Below are positions 13,430 to 26,114 of a stretch of 64,000 nt of DNA, in pieces. Position 1 is the stretch's first letter, and the number at the start of each line of letters is the position of its first letter. The position numbers were made by a program, and so were the translations under genes. The stretch lies in contig NW_002060945.1 of the NCBI RefSeq assembly GCF_000150275.1, positions 7,775,219 through 7,839,218 of the forward strand, read 5' to 3'. The notes beneath the pieces were generated by a model. That model was not told where the DNA came from. It searched no databases and worked only from the letters and a program-made list of their open reading frames with translations. The stretch comes from Trichoplax adhaerens. Taxonomy: Eukaryota > Placozoa > Uniplacotomia > Trichoplacea > Trichoplacidae.

Positions 13430-13915
13430 TCACCCTGACTGCAATCAGTTCGAGCTCGCAATAAGTTAGCTGTATGTAATGATTAAAACCTCCATTTCTT
13501 CATTGTGAGAGTCATGATCATAGGGGTCAATCAAGCATTAGGTCGCTCCATTTTCTCTATGTTACACTGATAGTAGCTGTTAAAATGGAATCCTGGCACG
13601 AGCAAAGCCTATGTTGATTGCAATCAGCTAGTGCTGATAATAAGTTGGCTGCATGCAATGATGTAAGCCTCCATTTTTTTCACCGCGTTTAAAGCCATGA
13701 TCATAGAGGCAAACCGATAGATAGGATTAACGCAGCACTCAAGGAGTTGGTAACCCGTTACTGAATGCTGCACATTTATGGATTACAGGACAAAAATCTG
13801 GTAGCCCGTGGCTGATTGCAATCAGTTTGTGCTGGTATCAAGTTAGTTGTATGCAATGATTTAAATATTTTTATTTCTTCACTGTGCTAGTCATGATCAT
13901 AAAGGCAAATTGATG
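13430..13915. repeat. Three degenerate copies of a roughly 190-bp repeat
   Basis: Three spaced copies (cores near 13436-13530, 13615-13712 and 13822-13912) share, in order, GATTGCAATCAG, GTGCTG.TA, AAGTTAGCTGTATGCAATGA, CTCCATTTCTTCAC and a TCATGATCATA palindrome followed by GAGGCAAA. They lie in the divergent region between the two integrin genes. The internal palindromes could bind dimeric factors, but that is inference. Confidence 0.75.
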
Positions 13916-14034
13916 GACATGTTGGTGCAAAGTATAAATTTTCCTTCGTTATTTTTTTCATTTGAATATCAACCTTCAGTCTATCCATGATATCGATTAA
14001 AAAAAAGAAAAATAGGAGCCATTGGATATCGTAG

Positions 14035-14042
14035 TGACGTCA
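14035..14042. promoter_or_regulatory. CRE-like palindrome TGACGTCA
   Basis: An exact TGACGTCA octamer, the consensus for CREB/ATF-type bZIP dimers, in a locally less AT-rich stretch between the divergent integrins. A GTACAGTACTGTACTGTA cluster follows at about 14086-14107. Function is inferred from the consensus alone. Confidence 0.4.
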
Positions 14043-15100
14043 CTCGTCATCGTGTTACGTTGCTTGATGCTGGCCCTATCACTGTCTGTACAGTACTGTA
14101 CTGTATTGTCAGAGTGGAGTGCACTGTGCCCACTGTGCAGTACGGTGACCGAGAAGTCGAGACATCCTACTGTGTGTGTGACGCGCTCTGCAGGTTGCGC
14201 CCGCTCAATAATAGATCAAGAAAAATTCCTAGACGTTTTATCCATTTCTCTACCACCACACCTGACCAAGAATGACAACAACAGCGGGAGTTCGCTTCAA
14301 CACTGCAAACACGTGCACGAGGTTGATTGTGTAATGTGTATGAAGCAACGACCATTCATTGATGCACTTCGTCATCGTCTTTCTTATATCATGGTCTGCT
14401 AAATCTCATTTTAGTAGTCCATGGTTGTGTTTGCCGTGATTGCAGTCGACAACGAGCTGCAGTCAAAATCAATGGATGATTATTAATCCATACAAGGTAT
14501 CGTTTCCTTGTTTGTACAGTGCTTACTGCAATGATTAATGGGTGGTTTCACAATCAAGTAGGATATGAAAGATTTTGAGAGGATTAAAGTCTTAGGCCTG
14601 AGTCACCTGACTGTACAGAAAGAAATCCCCCCAAAAGTCAGAATGATAGAAGGGGTACTAATTGAGACTATTATTGTATCATGAAGTTGCAATAAGTTCA
14701 TTGCAGACTACGGTTGGTAATAGTATCAACTACGAGATATGCATGCAACTAGTCGTCTATGGTAATAGAAAGCGAGGGAATGTTGTTGTTCAAAAGTTAA
14801 TTTTCAATATTACATGCCTACGTTAAATGGAGAAAGAAGGAAGGATTTGCCTACTAGACCCATTGACCTCCAATGGATGGACATATTTACTGTTGATTAA
14901 TTCATTTTAATTTTAGCGTGCAGTACAGTACGTGCTCGTAGTGCAGTGACAAGTTCATTTTCACAGTATTAGCATGTTCACATCTTGTCAGACTGGCCAT
15001 CCAATGGATACGTTCCCTTCAATAAAGGACTAAGCGATCCATTTATACTTCCAATAGAGTAACATCAATCAAAGTGAAAAAAAAATCATTCAAAATTGAA

Positions 15101-15302
15101 GTACAGTACAGTACATAACAGTACTGTACAGTATGCAATGGTTAGAAACAAATACTCTACTGTTCTGCAGTCAATACTGATTTCAGTGTAGACTGTCATT
15201 GTCACAATAACTTCTTCAACAGTATTGTAAACTTGGTCAAATCCAAAAGGAAATACTGTACATTACAGTACAATACAGTACGGTACAGTACTCTACACTG
15301 TA
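15101..15302. repeat. GTACAGTAC palindrome array upstream of integrin 2 first exon
   Basis: Two clusters of overlapping GTACAGTA/TACTGTAC words (15101-15134 and 15254-15302), each largely self-complementary. They lie directly upstream of the inferred non-coding first exon ending at 15568. The same word family recurs upstream of other genes in this window. Confidence 0.7.
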
Positions 15303-15399
15303 GTGCATTCATAGCCAGCCAGTGGACTGTGGAATAGCATGACCAGGGGCCGGCGAGTGACTCTCTCTTATCGAAGCGTTTCAATTCGAACGTACAGCA

Positions 15400-15568
15400 G
15401 CTTCACCATACGCCAGTGAGGTCGTACAACAGTGCTGTAGGTGAAATGCTCCCCAGTGGAACGGTACTAGACTGCACGTCAAGATTGAAGCCAGTCGGTC
15501 GGCAACAACGCTCTCGTTAGCATACTACCTTGGAAAAGTTGCCACTAGCAAAGACGATTTCAAAGTGG
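15400..15568 (+). other. Probable non-coding first exon of integrin beta 2
   Basis: A stretch of raised GC content ends at a near-perfect donor, GTGG/GTAAGTAAT, at 15568. It has no long frame. A short upstream frame begins ATGCTCCCCAGTGG and stops soon after. The next coding signal on the same strand is the signal-peptide exon at 18499, so a 5' UTR exon spliced across about 2.9 kb is a natural reading. The left limit is a guess. Confidence 0.35.
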
Positions 15569-18498
15569 GTAAGTAATAAGAAGTATCTCGATTAATGGAT
15601 ATTGACAATGAAACTATCATTTAGCTTGTGGGTAAATCTCTTTTGACCGTTATGAAAGCTGCACTTGGCTATGACTGCTAGTTCTCGACTTTGTCAATTG
15701 TTTGCTTTACGGTATTGTGCTCCAATGGGCACCAGGAACTTTTTATCATAGTCGGCTGCTACAGGCTACTACTTGTACAATATTACGCTCAGTAACTTGA
15801 TTGGCAATGCTATCCATGATTTTATTCACTCCAATCTTACATAAAATGAGAAATGGATATCATGATCAGCTTTATCCAGGATAATTCCTTATCCTATCCT
15901 TGACTATGTCGTCCATGTCTGACTGTCTTTATACGCTAATGCATATCAATAGGAGTCGCCAGCAGTGAGACGAGACGTCAATGTTATTCTACTTATTGTA
16001 GGCCAATAACGAGGTTGGGGTTAGAATGAGACGAGGATATCGATAGGATGTACTTCTCCATCTCCTTACCGTAGCAGCCATACACAAGTCACCGCGAAAT
16101 GAGTCTAAATTTACTCTTCATAATCGACATCGGTTTAGCCTCGTGTTTTTTATCGTCTCAATCAATCGAGCACGAACCTATTTTCATGCTCAATTCTATA
16201 CCTTGACCGCTATGCAATGAGAAAGGAATTGTCATGGCGGGCTTATTGACATCAATGTAACTTATTTTAGCATGCTGTACTATTTTTTTCCTCATCACAT
16301 GGCTGTACTTCGTACAAAAGTTTCTAGCGATCAAATTTTCTACATGGATCGCGCTGGTTTAAGCGTAAAACGTTGCGAAAGTGTAGACGAACATAGTATT
16401 GTACTGTATTTTACACTTATAGCATGAGGTACAACTTTTTGGTAGAATGAATATACAGTACACTTGCCTTAGGTATGACCATAGAAAAGCAAGAGGCAAG
16501 AATAGATGCGATCATCGATACGTTTCATTTTACACCAATAAGATACTTTATTAAAGGAAATAGTAGAAATAGAGACGTACATCAAGTATAGGATTAAAAT
16601 ATTTTGAAGTAATCTTTCCAATATACAGCACGCTATGACCGTCATCCATTACAGTATATTAGAGTCTATAGCTACCATAGATCAATCAATGCCGAATGGG
16701 TCGATAATGTTAAATGATATATCTGTCGATTACTTCATCGTCATGATTTGCAATGCCGGTTGTGGAAAATAACTTCAAAATTATTCTTCACCAGCAGCAA
16801 AGGTAGTTCAACAATGTCCAAAATACTTTTTTTTACTCAAATAAATTGTAGTGTTCGTTCGCTAGTGTAGTGATGATCGGATTTGCGGTAAAACCGGTGC
16901 TCTGCAGTAAAGACACTTAGAATGGTCTCTAGTCTGCACAATTCACTACAATATACAGTATTTCTCGATCAAGCAAGTCCTACTATTAGTAGATAGATCG
17001 TAATTCTTTCAACCCATTTTTTTTAATAATTGGCAATCATCTATGGCAGATTACGGTTGCAAAACAAACCGTGACTTTTATTAAAATATGGTATTTTAGT
17101 TATAACTAGTTATTATTGAATATTTTCAATACTATGATATAGCAGCGTTTTTTAATTATATATTAGTGTTCGTAACATAATATTGACAAAGTTTGGAAGA
17201 TACGGTCCAACACTGGATTGTTACTAAGAATAATTTACATGGAGATTATCAAACAACGCCTTATAGCTTGCATACTTAAACAGTAATGGATTATTTTTTT
17301 AATAAGGGAGGGGGTAAAAAATTGTTTTGCATTATGGCTATCTCCCAAGTAATTTCGTCGTTCGTAATGACTTCTGGCCAGCCTTCGCGTTTAAAATTGC
17401 GCTTATTTACGTTAATGGAGCCAATGGATAGTCTTACGTTCTGAATAGAATTGAACGATCAACTGAACGTGTGCGGTTCAATTGATTATTTATTTACAGT
17501 AAAACAGCGTGATGATTCTTTCACTGCCCTTTAATAATCGTCTGTAATATGTAAGAAATCGAACATTTTTTGCTTCAATATCCTTTCATTAAAATTTGAT
17601 TCATGAAATTGATACCTTTCAGCGGAAATAACACGACAATCACAGTATTAAGCTAGTCGATCAGTGTACAGAATTCTTCACATTTATACTATTGCTAAAT
17701 AGCACTGTACCTTAAAGTATAGTCTGTCAATAAATTATAAGGTGCTAGTTTGGATGCTGCGTTTTATATGCTCAATTTTACCATGATTGCTGGCTATACG
17801 GTAGAATGGCAGTAGATCCCTAAAAAATGTAAAGTATCGTTATAAAATTAGTTGATGACAAAAGAGTCATGATGTTAATGGGTTCCTATGGAACGTCCAT
17901 TAATACGTTGGGCTAATCGTCTATAGAATATATTAGGTTTCCGTTTAAGAAATATTACGTTAAAGTTCCAGCCATTATATGATGAACCAATTCCTGTCGT
18001 TACGATGTAGAGTTGACTACGTCATAATAAATCACATTCAAATAGTACTGTAATTATACTTACTGTAGTATTATAGCTTGTGAATAATGAATTTGTTCCA
18101 ACACATAAATTGTTCTATACCAGCCAGTGTTAAATGATTTACCTTACTGCTGTTTATACGCCTCGCAGCTGTCCGCAATACAGGAACAGTAAAAATTTTT
18201 TTATTATCTCGCGTACAATAGCCTTGACTTTTCAACTACGTAGTCGTTATTATTCCTGCTGGTGAAATTAGATGTCTTGCGAGATAGTAGACTACCACAA
18301 ATTACTTTCTAGAACAAAGATCCTAATGAACCAATATTAAACTCCTAAATTTTAAAAAATATTGATGTAAAGGTTAAATAAAATTCTTACATTTTCAATC
18401 TTAATTTGCTTGTACTGAGATAACTTAATGCCAACTGAATATAACATCATTGTTATTAATTTAGATCCTTGACGTGGGTATTGCCCTATCCAAATAAA
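15569..18498. other. Probable 5' intron of integrin beta 2
   Basis: AT-rich sequence with no long frame and no recognisable exon. If the donor at 15568 is real, most of it is the first intron of the downstream integrin gene. Confidence 0.35.
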
Positions 18499-21400
18499 AT
18501 GGTTTCCGCCAAATATAGTTTAGGCTATTTTCTATTACTAACCTGCATCGGTTTAACTTTATGCCAAGGTAATGATAAATTTAGATTAGTACATGGGATA
18601 ATATTGGAAATGTTCACCTGTAATTTAATAGGTTAAAAAATAGCAATAGTGATATTTTAAAATCTAATTTTGCGAAAAATATGGCTACGGCCATATAGCA
18701 CTTAATCTAATTAACGGTAAAATCACCTTATCCTGTTAGAGATAGAGAAGTAAATAAAAATGTATAAGTAATTCACTATTGGTTTTCCTCTTCTGTCAGA
18801 ACAATAATTCTAATTTCGAATGTTAAGCAAACTTTATATCTGTATACTCGTACTCATATTGTTAATTGACTTGTTGGTACTATAAGAGCACACAATCAGT
18901 TAATTAATTATGCTACACTTATTTTTGCTAGTAATCACAGTATATATAGTCTGTATTGGTAGATTATGTAACTTTAAAATGTTTGTAAACTTTCAATATT
19001 GATCTGTTTTAGTTGACCGTTGCAATAGTTATTCGGATTCTTGCGCATCTTGTATGAATTCTGATCCAACTTGTGCATGGTGTGCTGATGAGGTAACGTA
19101 TCGTGAAAAACTATTAAATGAATTACGATATCAGACCCTTAAGATACTGTCCATATGTTTGGAAGAAAATTGAGTACTAATTTCACTGATATTAGAACCT
19201 AAAATTCAGTACAGTTTCTTAGCCGTCAATGTCGATCCTTAGTCTGTCGTATGTCACACATAGGATTATTTAATAAAATTATATTGTACGCTCACTGCAG
19301 CAACTTTGGTTAGAATACGGGGCGCATAGTATATGATGTTAATTGTGCAATTTTTGCCTTTAGCTAGCATTCAAAGTAACCCCCGATATTGTAGTATATT
19401 TCTTAGATATGGATCTTGAGTAATGCACTACAAGATAAATATATTATTTAACCACGTTTTTACGTGGCATTCAATGGTCTTGTAATTTTATTTAATTTTC
19501 TCAAGTTTAATCGTCATTGACTTACTATTTAGAATTATAGGGGATCTTCGCGCTGTCGTTTATTAAAGAATATGCAGCCTTCGTGCTCTAACATTGTACA
19601 ACACATTTCTAAAGCGTCTATTTCTTCGGTAAATCCTTAGTATAAGCTACAGAAGGATTAGATCTACACAGATATTTAATTTATGCATAGTTACAAATTT
19701 GATGGCATTAAATTTCAACTCGTTATCGCTAACAAATAGAGGCCAACTCTAAATGAAAATATTCAAGTTGCGCCTTCTGTCGTAGATCTTGATCTACGTG
19801 TCGGTAAGTTTAAACCCTGATTATCGTCATTAATAAATGTATTCGAAATATTTCCTAAAATAGTAGCTTGCAACTTAATTGATAGAATTTTGTTGCTTTT
19901 GTAAGCATCATACTTGCTACTATAGCGCCTCACTATCATGCAATAATTTTTTCCTGGAATAGTACTTCTATCACAAAGAGCCTACAACTTCAAAACGAGT
20001 CGTAGGCAATAAATAAATTACTGTTGCATTTTGTAGGTCAACCCGCAAAGTTTTCCATTGAAGTGCAACCTGCTGCTAATTATCCTGTCGATTTATATTA
20101 TTTGATGGACGTATCCTTCTCCATGAGAGATGATTTGGATATCATGAAAGGCACAATAAACACTATTGGTAAGTCAGTTACTAAATACATTGTTTACTTG
20201 GTTAGCGCTGGCTTCTTACAGAAGATTTTAGTAAGATAAAAGGTATTGACTAAATTTCCTCTTTATTCTTTTACATAGTAAATGAAATGAGAACCTTGTC
20301 GAATCGTAGTAGCTTTGGTTTTGGAACATTTGTTGATAAGCCGATTGCACCGTTCATGGATCCTTCACGTTATAGGTACAACAGCAAGTTTAAATTATTA
20401 TTTATTGGCTAGGCTTAGAGGATGGACTGATGATCAATGCCTTAACATACACGAACTTAGCAGTATATAATGCTTTGCTCCTTTAAATTTGCCGATTACA
20501 TAACAATATTATTACTTTCTAATAAATAGACGCCAAGTACCCTGTACAGGATTTCCAGATTTTGATCCTTTGAAAATGGTGTGTGATCCAACTTACGGCT
20601 TTGTCAATGCAATGCCAGTTACCGATGATGTTAATAAATTTAAGGTAAGCATAACTAAAAGCTCTAGTTTTTCAGAATTCTGGAAATCCTTACAATGCTA
20701 CTAGTCTTAATGTCTTATAAATATTCTATTCGTTTACACCAGAATCGTCTTGCCGTTCAGAATATATCATCTAATTTAGATAGTCCGGAAGGAGGGTTAG
20801 ATGCCCTGTTGCAAGTTGCAGTCTGCACTGAGGTATCTTTTATACGATCGTGATCAGTAGTAAACAAACACCCATATAAATATCTTCGAAATATATTGTT
20901 ATTTTTAATATTTGTATTTCTTTCTGTAGAGGATTGGATGGCGTAGTGGTGCAAGGCACGTTGTTATTTATGCTAGCGACTCTAATTATCATTATTCTGG
21001 TGATGGAAAGGTATGTATTGTGACTTGTTTACTTCTTAAGCTGTTATTACAAGAATGTATCTTTAGTTACCTTAGATTGACTAAACTGACCGTCTTTAAT
21101 GATTATAATTCGTAGCTGGCAGGAATCACTAAACCCAATGACGGTCAATGTCGTGTAAGCTCAGAAGGCTTATTTAATGGAATCGAAATGGTAATTATAA
21201 AGTTTTAGCTTTTATGAACATAGGTCTACTCATTAATTAATGAAAATTATGTTCGTACAATGCAGGACTATCCATCACTACGGCAGCTAAGAGATAAGTT
21301 GGAACAGTTTCAGATTTTGCCGGTGTTTGCCGTTACCAAGCGGACTTTTGGAGAATATGTGGTGAGGATTATTAAATGTATTATTCATTTGTAAGGGCCC

Positions 21401-24167
21401 TGAAAAGAGAAAGAGCCTTGCGCGAACTTCAACTTCAAATACTGTAATATGTGATACGATTTGAATGATTTATGACAGAAACTACAAAATACCCTTGTCG
21501 GAATTGGTTCACTATTAGGGGAATTATCGTCAAATTCGAGTAACATTATAGAAATTATCAAGAATAGTTATCAGGTAATGTTTCATTAGCGCCTGTTCAT
21601 TTAGAATTAATTTTGTACCTGGTACTTAATTATTTATGTTTTACACCCATATTAGACATTAGTCTCTACAGTGCAATTATTTAGCACAAGTACCAACGAC
21701 TTAAATGTTGCTTACGATGCAATATGCGATAGGTAAGATTAAAAATGAAAGGTTGTTAAATTAAAATGCCTCTTCCGGAACTATCTTACTGTAATTGATT
21801 TACTATATTTGTATTAGCAATGATGTAAGAAAAGGGTCAAATACCTGCACTAATGTTGGCCTTGGCAAAAAGGTTAGAAGAGATCATCTTGTCTGCATGG
21901 GATCTTTAGATGCGGCCTCTTGTTTCCTCTTGCATTCTAAATACTAGTTATTGCTTTAATAGGTTACATTTAATGTTTCCGTTACTGCAACGCGATGTCC
22001 CCGTCCTGGCATCACACAAGAAGAGTAAGTTCTCCTATTCCTTTTTTTTTGATTTTAACTCAATAAGGATCCTTACGTTTATTTTTCATTTGAACGTATA
22101 TTAGATTTAAAATTCGTGTCCTAGGATTTGGTGAAGTCACTGTTAGGGCGAAGTATGTTTGTGAATGTGGTTGCGCTCTAGGACAAGCAGCAGTAAGTCA
22201 ACATATAAGTCTATATACTTTATATTCACAATATTCACAAACTTAATAAACCTATTCAAAGGTACCAAATAGTCCAAGATGTACAATGGGAAATGGTACT
22301 TACGCTTGTGGAGTTTGTGTCTGCAACCCAGGAAGGTTAGATAAACTGGCTTTGACTGTACACGTATGTGTATCTAGGTGGTCGCTATTAACTTTAACGA
22401 TTACGAAATTATAGATTTGGAAATCTGTGCCAATGTGACTCAGAAGCTGCCTTCTCTGATACATCTGGTTGTAAAGTGTACGTTTAATAGATTTCGTTAT
22501 AATTCTACACTATACTAGATGTGCTGTCTGATTGAGATCCAATTCTTTTATGGAATTATAGAAACAGTACCGCTATTCTATGCAGCAATCGAGGAGATTG
22601 TCAATGCGGCAGTTGCTACTGTAGACAACCACAGGTACTATATTTGTACAGTGCTACTTCTGCTTAATGACTTATTTTAGGACCAGGATATAATAGAGTT
22701 CTATTATTTCATAGAATGGAATTGGTCGAGTATATGGAAAGTTTTGCGAATGTGATGATTTTAGTTGTCCCCGCGGAGTAAATGGTTTAATTTGCTCTGG
22801 TAAAAAATTTTTATTTTTTATTATTTTTACGTAACTGGGGTTGTATATTTATTGAATTATTCTACCCAATTAGGCAATGGGCAATGCTCATGTTCTGGTT
22901 GCCAGTGTAACCCCGGCTGGTCTCAATTAGACTGTAGTTGTCCAACCTCTACAGCCTCCTGCATTTCATCGATATCAAATGTGAATGTCGTAAATTAGTC
23001 TAGTACCGTTATGCATCGTGTAATATTAGCATTTAATTCTTTAGGAATTGTGTAATGGTCAAGGTACTTGCGAATGTGGAAGATGCAACTGTAATTCATC
23101 GATTTATACAGGAAGGGCATGTGATTATTGTCCGGTAGGTCTAAAAATTCCTAGATAAAAATGTAGTGTTTCTTAGAAAAGGTTGCTAAATGATAGCTAA
23201 TATAACTGTTCTGTGATAGACTTGTCCCGGCATTTGTTCAGCGAACAAAGAATGTGTTGAATGTAAAGTCTTTGCGTCTGGCCAGTACAGCCCGGCGGAA
23301 TGCTCCGCAAAATGTAGCAATGTTATTATAACAACTGTTAATACTTTAAACGGTAATAGTTAAATTTCGTTTACGTATTGACAGTAAATATAACGCAGAC
23401 TAAACTCATATACGTCTACGTGTGTTATAGTAATTCAAGGTCAGGAACGTTGTGTCATTCCGCGCACGAATAGTTCATGTCAGATGATGTATGTGCATTC
23501 TTTGCTGGAAAATGGAACGTTGTTACTCGTTGTTCAAGAAAATGAAGGTAATTTTTTGTCAGACTTCATAGTTTCTACCTTCGCTTTAGGGTACCTACAA
23601 AATATACAGTTCTACTCGTAGTCTGAATCTTAGAAGGCTGATTTTAGGCTATCCTTAGTTGGCTTACTTAAGTTTGCTTATCAAAATATTCATCTTTCTA
23701 TCTTACTATATTCTTTTGGTGATTATTTAGTATGCCCTCAGCCACCAAATATAGCGGCCATTGTAGCAGGAACTGTTGGGGGTGTAATTGGTGCTGGTCT
23801 ACTAATTTTATTAATTTGGAAGATTATGATGATGTTAAAGGTCTTTTATTATTGATCTATTTTTATACAATTATTAAGCTAATAGTTGAATTTATCGCCA
23901 AATAAATGGCAAACATGCACATACTTTAACTTAGATGCAATGCTTACTTTACAGGAACGTAAAGAATTTAATGAATTTGAATCGCAAAGAAAGAAAGAAA
24001 AATGGAATGCTGTAAGAATGATGAAATTAATGTTTAGATTTTTTACGTGTCGTACTTAAATCTGTATACAGTCTAATGGTAGCCTTGATTTAAATCAGAA
24101 CGAAAACCCACTTTATGAACCTGCAACAAGAAAATACGAAAATCCGATGTATTCCCGTAGAGTATAA
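18499..24167 (+). CDS. ITGB: Integrin beta subunit 2 (27 exons)
   Basis: Second integrin beta chain. Exons: 18499-18568, 19013-19097, 19541-19628, 19740-19803, 20037-20168, 20279-20375, 20530-20644, 20743-20832, 20930-21010, 21116-21190, 21266-21361, 21479-21574, 21656-21732, 21818-21872, 21963-22024, 22105-22192, 22262-22335, 22415-22477, 22562-22634, 22715-22799, 22874-22980, 23045-23134, 23220-23352, 23431-23547, 23731-23840, 23955-24011, 24072-24167. The sum is 2376 bases, 791 residues. Domains in order: signal peptide, PSI domain ([17 protein letters not shown]), beta-I domain with canonical MIDAS and ADMIDAS ([11 protein letters not shown]), N-L-D-S-P-E ligand-site helper residues, hybrid and EGF-like cysteine-rich repeats, transmembrane helix ([14 protein letters not shown]) and a tail with NPLY and NPMY talin/PTB-type motifs. 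Many exon lengths equal those of integrin 1 (132, 90, 81, 96, 77, 55, 62, 85, 107, 110). Exon 2 is drawn to the GTATCG donor because the GTAACG donor five bases upstream breaks the phase. Confidence 0.95.
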
Positions 24168-26114
24168 TGAAAGCTATTACGCCATTATTTATTATCCTTG
24201 GAGCATGATTATCAATTTTTTATTCATATCCGATTAATACTAAGGTTATAACCTGCAAGAAAGTTGTATACTCAGACATCTGCTTGAATGATTTAAATAA
24301 TGTTAAAAAATTGTACGATTTGCTCAATATAATTAATGGATATTCCGATATACATGCTCAGCTTGATGGTTTAAATTTAGTTTTGGAGCTTATGTTTCTT
24401 ACCTGCTATGTTTTTAATGCGAATTGCATTATATTTGTATTCCCATGTAATGGTAACATTAGGTAATTGTCGTCATTGGCTATATAATTTGACTGGATTA
24501 ACACAATTGTTATCCCTAAATGTCCATTATATAATTGCAATATAAGCAATGATTATATGTTTCTGCAATATGTATTCAGTTGCTTATATAATTGCCGATC
24601 ATGAAATATTTACTGACAAATCGTAAGGTTTTTACTATTTGGCATTGCTGCCTGTACAGCATTTATATATACTTTCCGTTTTGTTATTCATCACTACTTA
24701 TTCAGTATGATATTGGAATTTACATTGAGAAATAATTAATCAGCAGCGACTATTTGAAGATAACTGCGGAAATAACGTAACCAAAAATATTCAAGTAAAT
24801 CTAATTAATATCATTACCTTAAGTCAACTCTTTCCTTGCTATAATTATGACAAGAAGCTAGCGCAAATTTCACGTAGAAGCAACAATTTACAATAACGTG
24901 ACCATAAACAGTAAAGTTGTTGTTACTGTATGATTTAAGGTAGATAGACCTACTACAGCCTCTTCTGTAGTAGTATCGTAGCGTTAGTCAGTCGGTTAAC
25001 TATAGCAGTAGATAATGCTGAATGCTGTATAATTAATCAGAGCGTTATAGCGTTTTAGAGAGTACTGTACTTATACTAACTAAATATGTAACATAACTTT
25101 GTTGCTACAGTAGATATACGGTTCCACACCAGATAGCTGGTCTTTTCGTAATTCGCTAAGAATTTATAGATACATGCATCGTTACACAACTAATACAAGC
25201 AGAAAGGTAATATTGAGCGTTGCAGTTATACGTTATTCTATGAGCTATAGTTACTCTTATGCCAAGATCCAGAACGTATGAAAAATATGTCCTATATGTT
25301 AAAAAAATGTAGTGTTTTGGGAAGAGTTCGAAAGCCTAGAGATGCTCAAAGGTTTTCCAAAGTTAAAGACGGTTCTGAAGTGTTGATAAGGTCATGATTA
25401 CCCAAAATTATTTGTGACCTGAAATCTCTAGTGCTGTGAAAAGGAACGAAGCAGTTATAGTTTGAAAAGAAAAGAAATAATTTCATTAAGCCTTGCATAT
25501 CATACAAACACAAACAAAATTGTACAGCTAGTGTCCATCGTAAAACATTTTTACAAAATAAAAGTTAGCTTAAACAAATAAAATTTCGTTTGAAATCACC
25601 GTGATATAAATTCTACTGTAGACTCGTTAAGATTGAAACATAATATTTCAACACAATGCAAAATTTTAACTTTAATTTTTGAAAGTGTCAATAGCATAGA
25701 TTTCGATCAACCGTAAGCTACAAAATTACTTTGATTTTCCACAGCCATTACAAATAACATTATTCATAGTTTCCCGCTCAAATTATGATGTTGATCGGTT
25801 CCTAAGCTTTCTAGCAAAATCCCAATAGAACTATGCAGTATACGTACATTAATTAACGATTAATTACTTGATAAAACTGTACAGTATAATTAAAGGTAGT
25901 ATAAAAGCCCACAATGATTGATATAACAGTGGACACTGTATGATCAATGATGATTAACCATGATGTGAATATTTCATACCGATGAAGAATTTCTGGAAGC
26001 ATGAGAGCGCTACATAAAAGCATCAAATAACTTCAATGCTATGCCCTTTATATAGACTGCATAAATAACCAATTTTTGTATTATGCAAAATAATCTACTC
26101 TCTTAACATCTCCT
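24168..26114. other. Convergent intergenic region with one small frame
   Basis: Holds the 3' flanks of integrin 2 (plus) and the coiled-coil gene (minus). A 39-codon plus-strand frame at 25278-25397 begins MKNMSYMLKKCSVLGRVRKP and is rich in basic residues. I recognise no family, and it may be chance or a fragment of an exon. Nothing else is seen. Confidence 0.3.

Noticed and set aside
14022-14402. 126-codon plus-strand frame
   Set aside because: Lies in promoter-like DNA with GTACTGTA words. Overlapping frames on both strands and no family resemblance indicate a by-product of composition.
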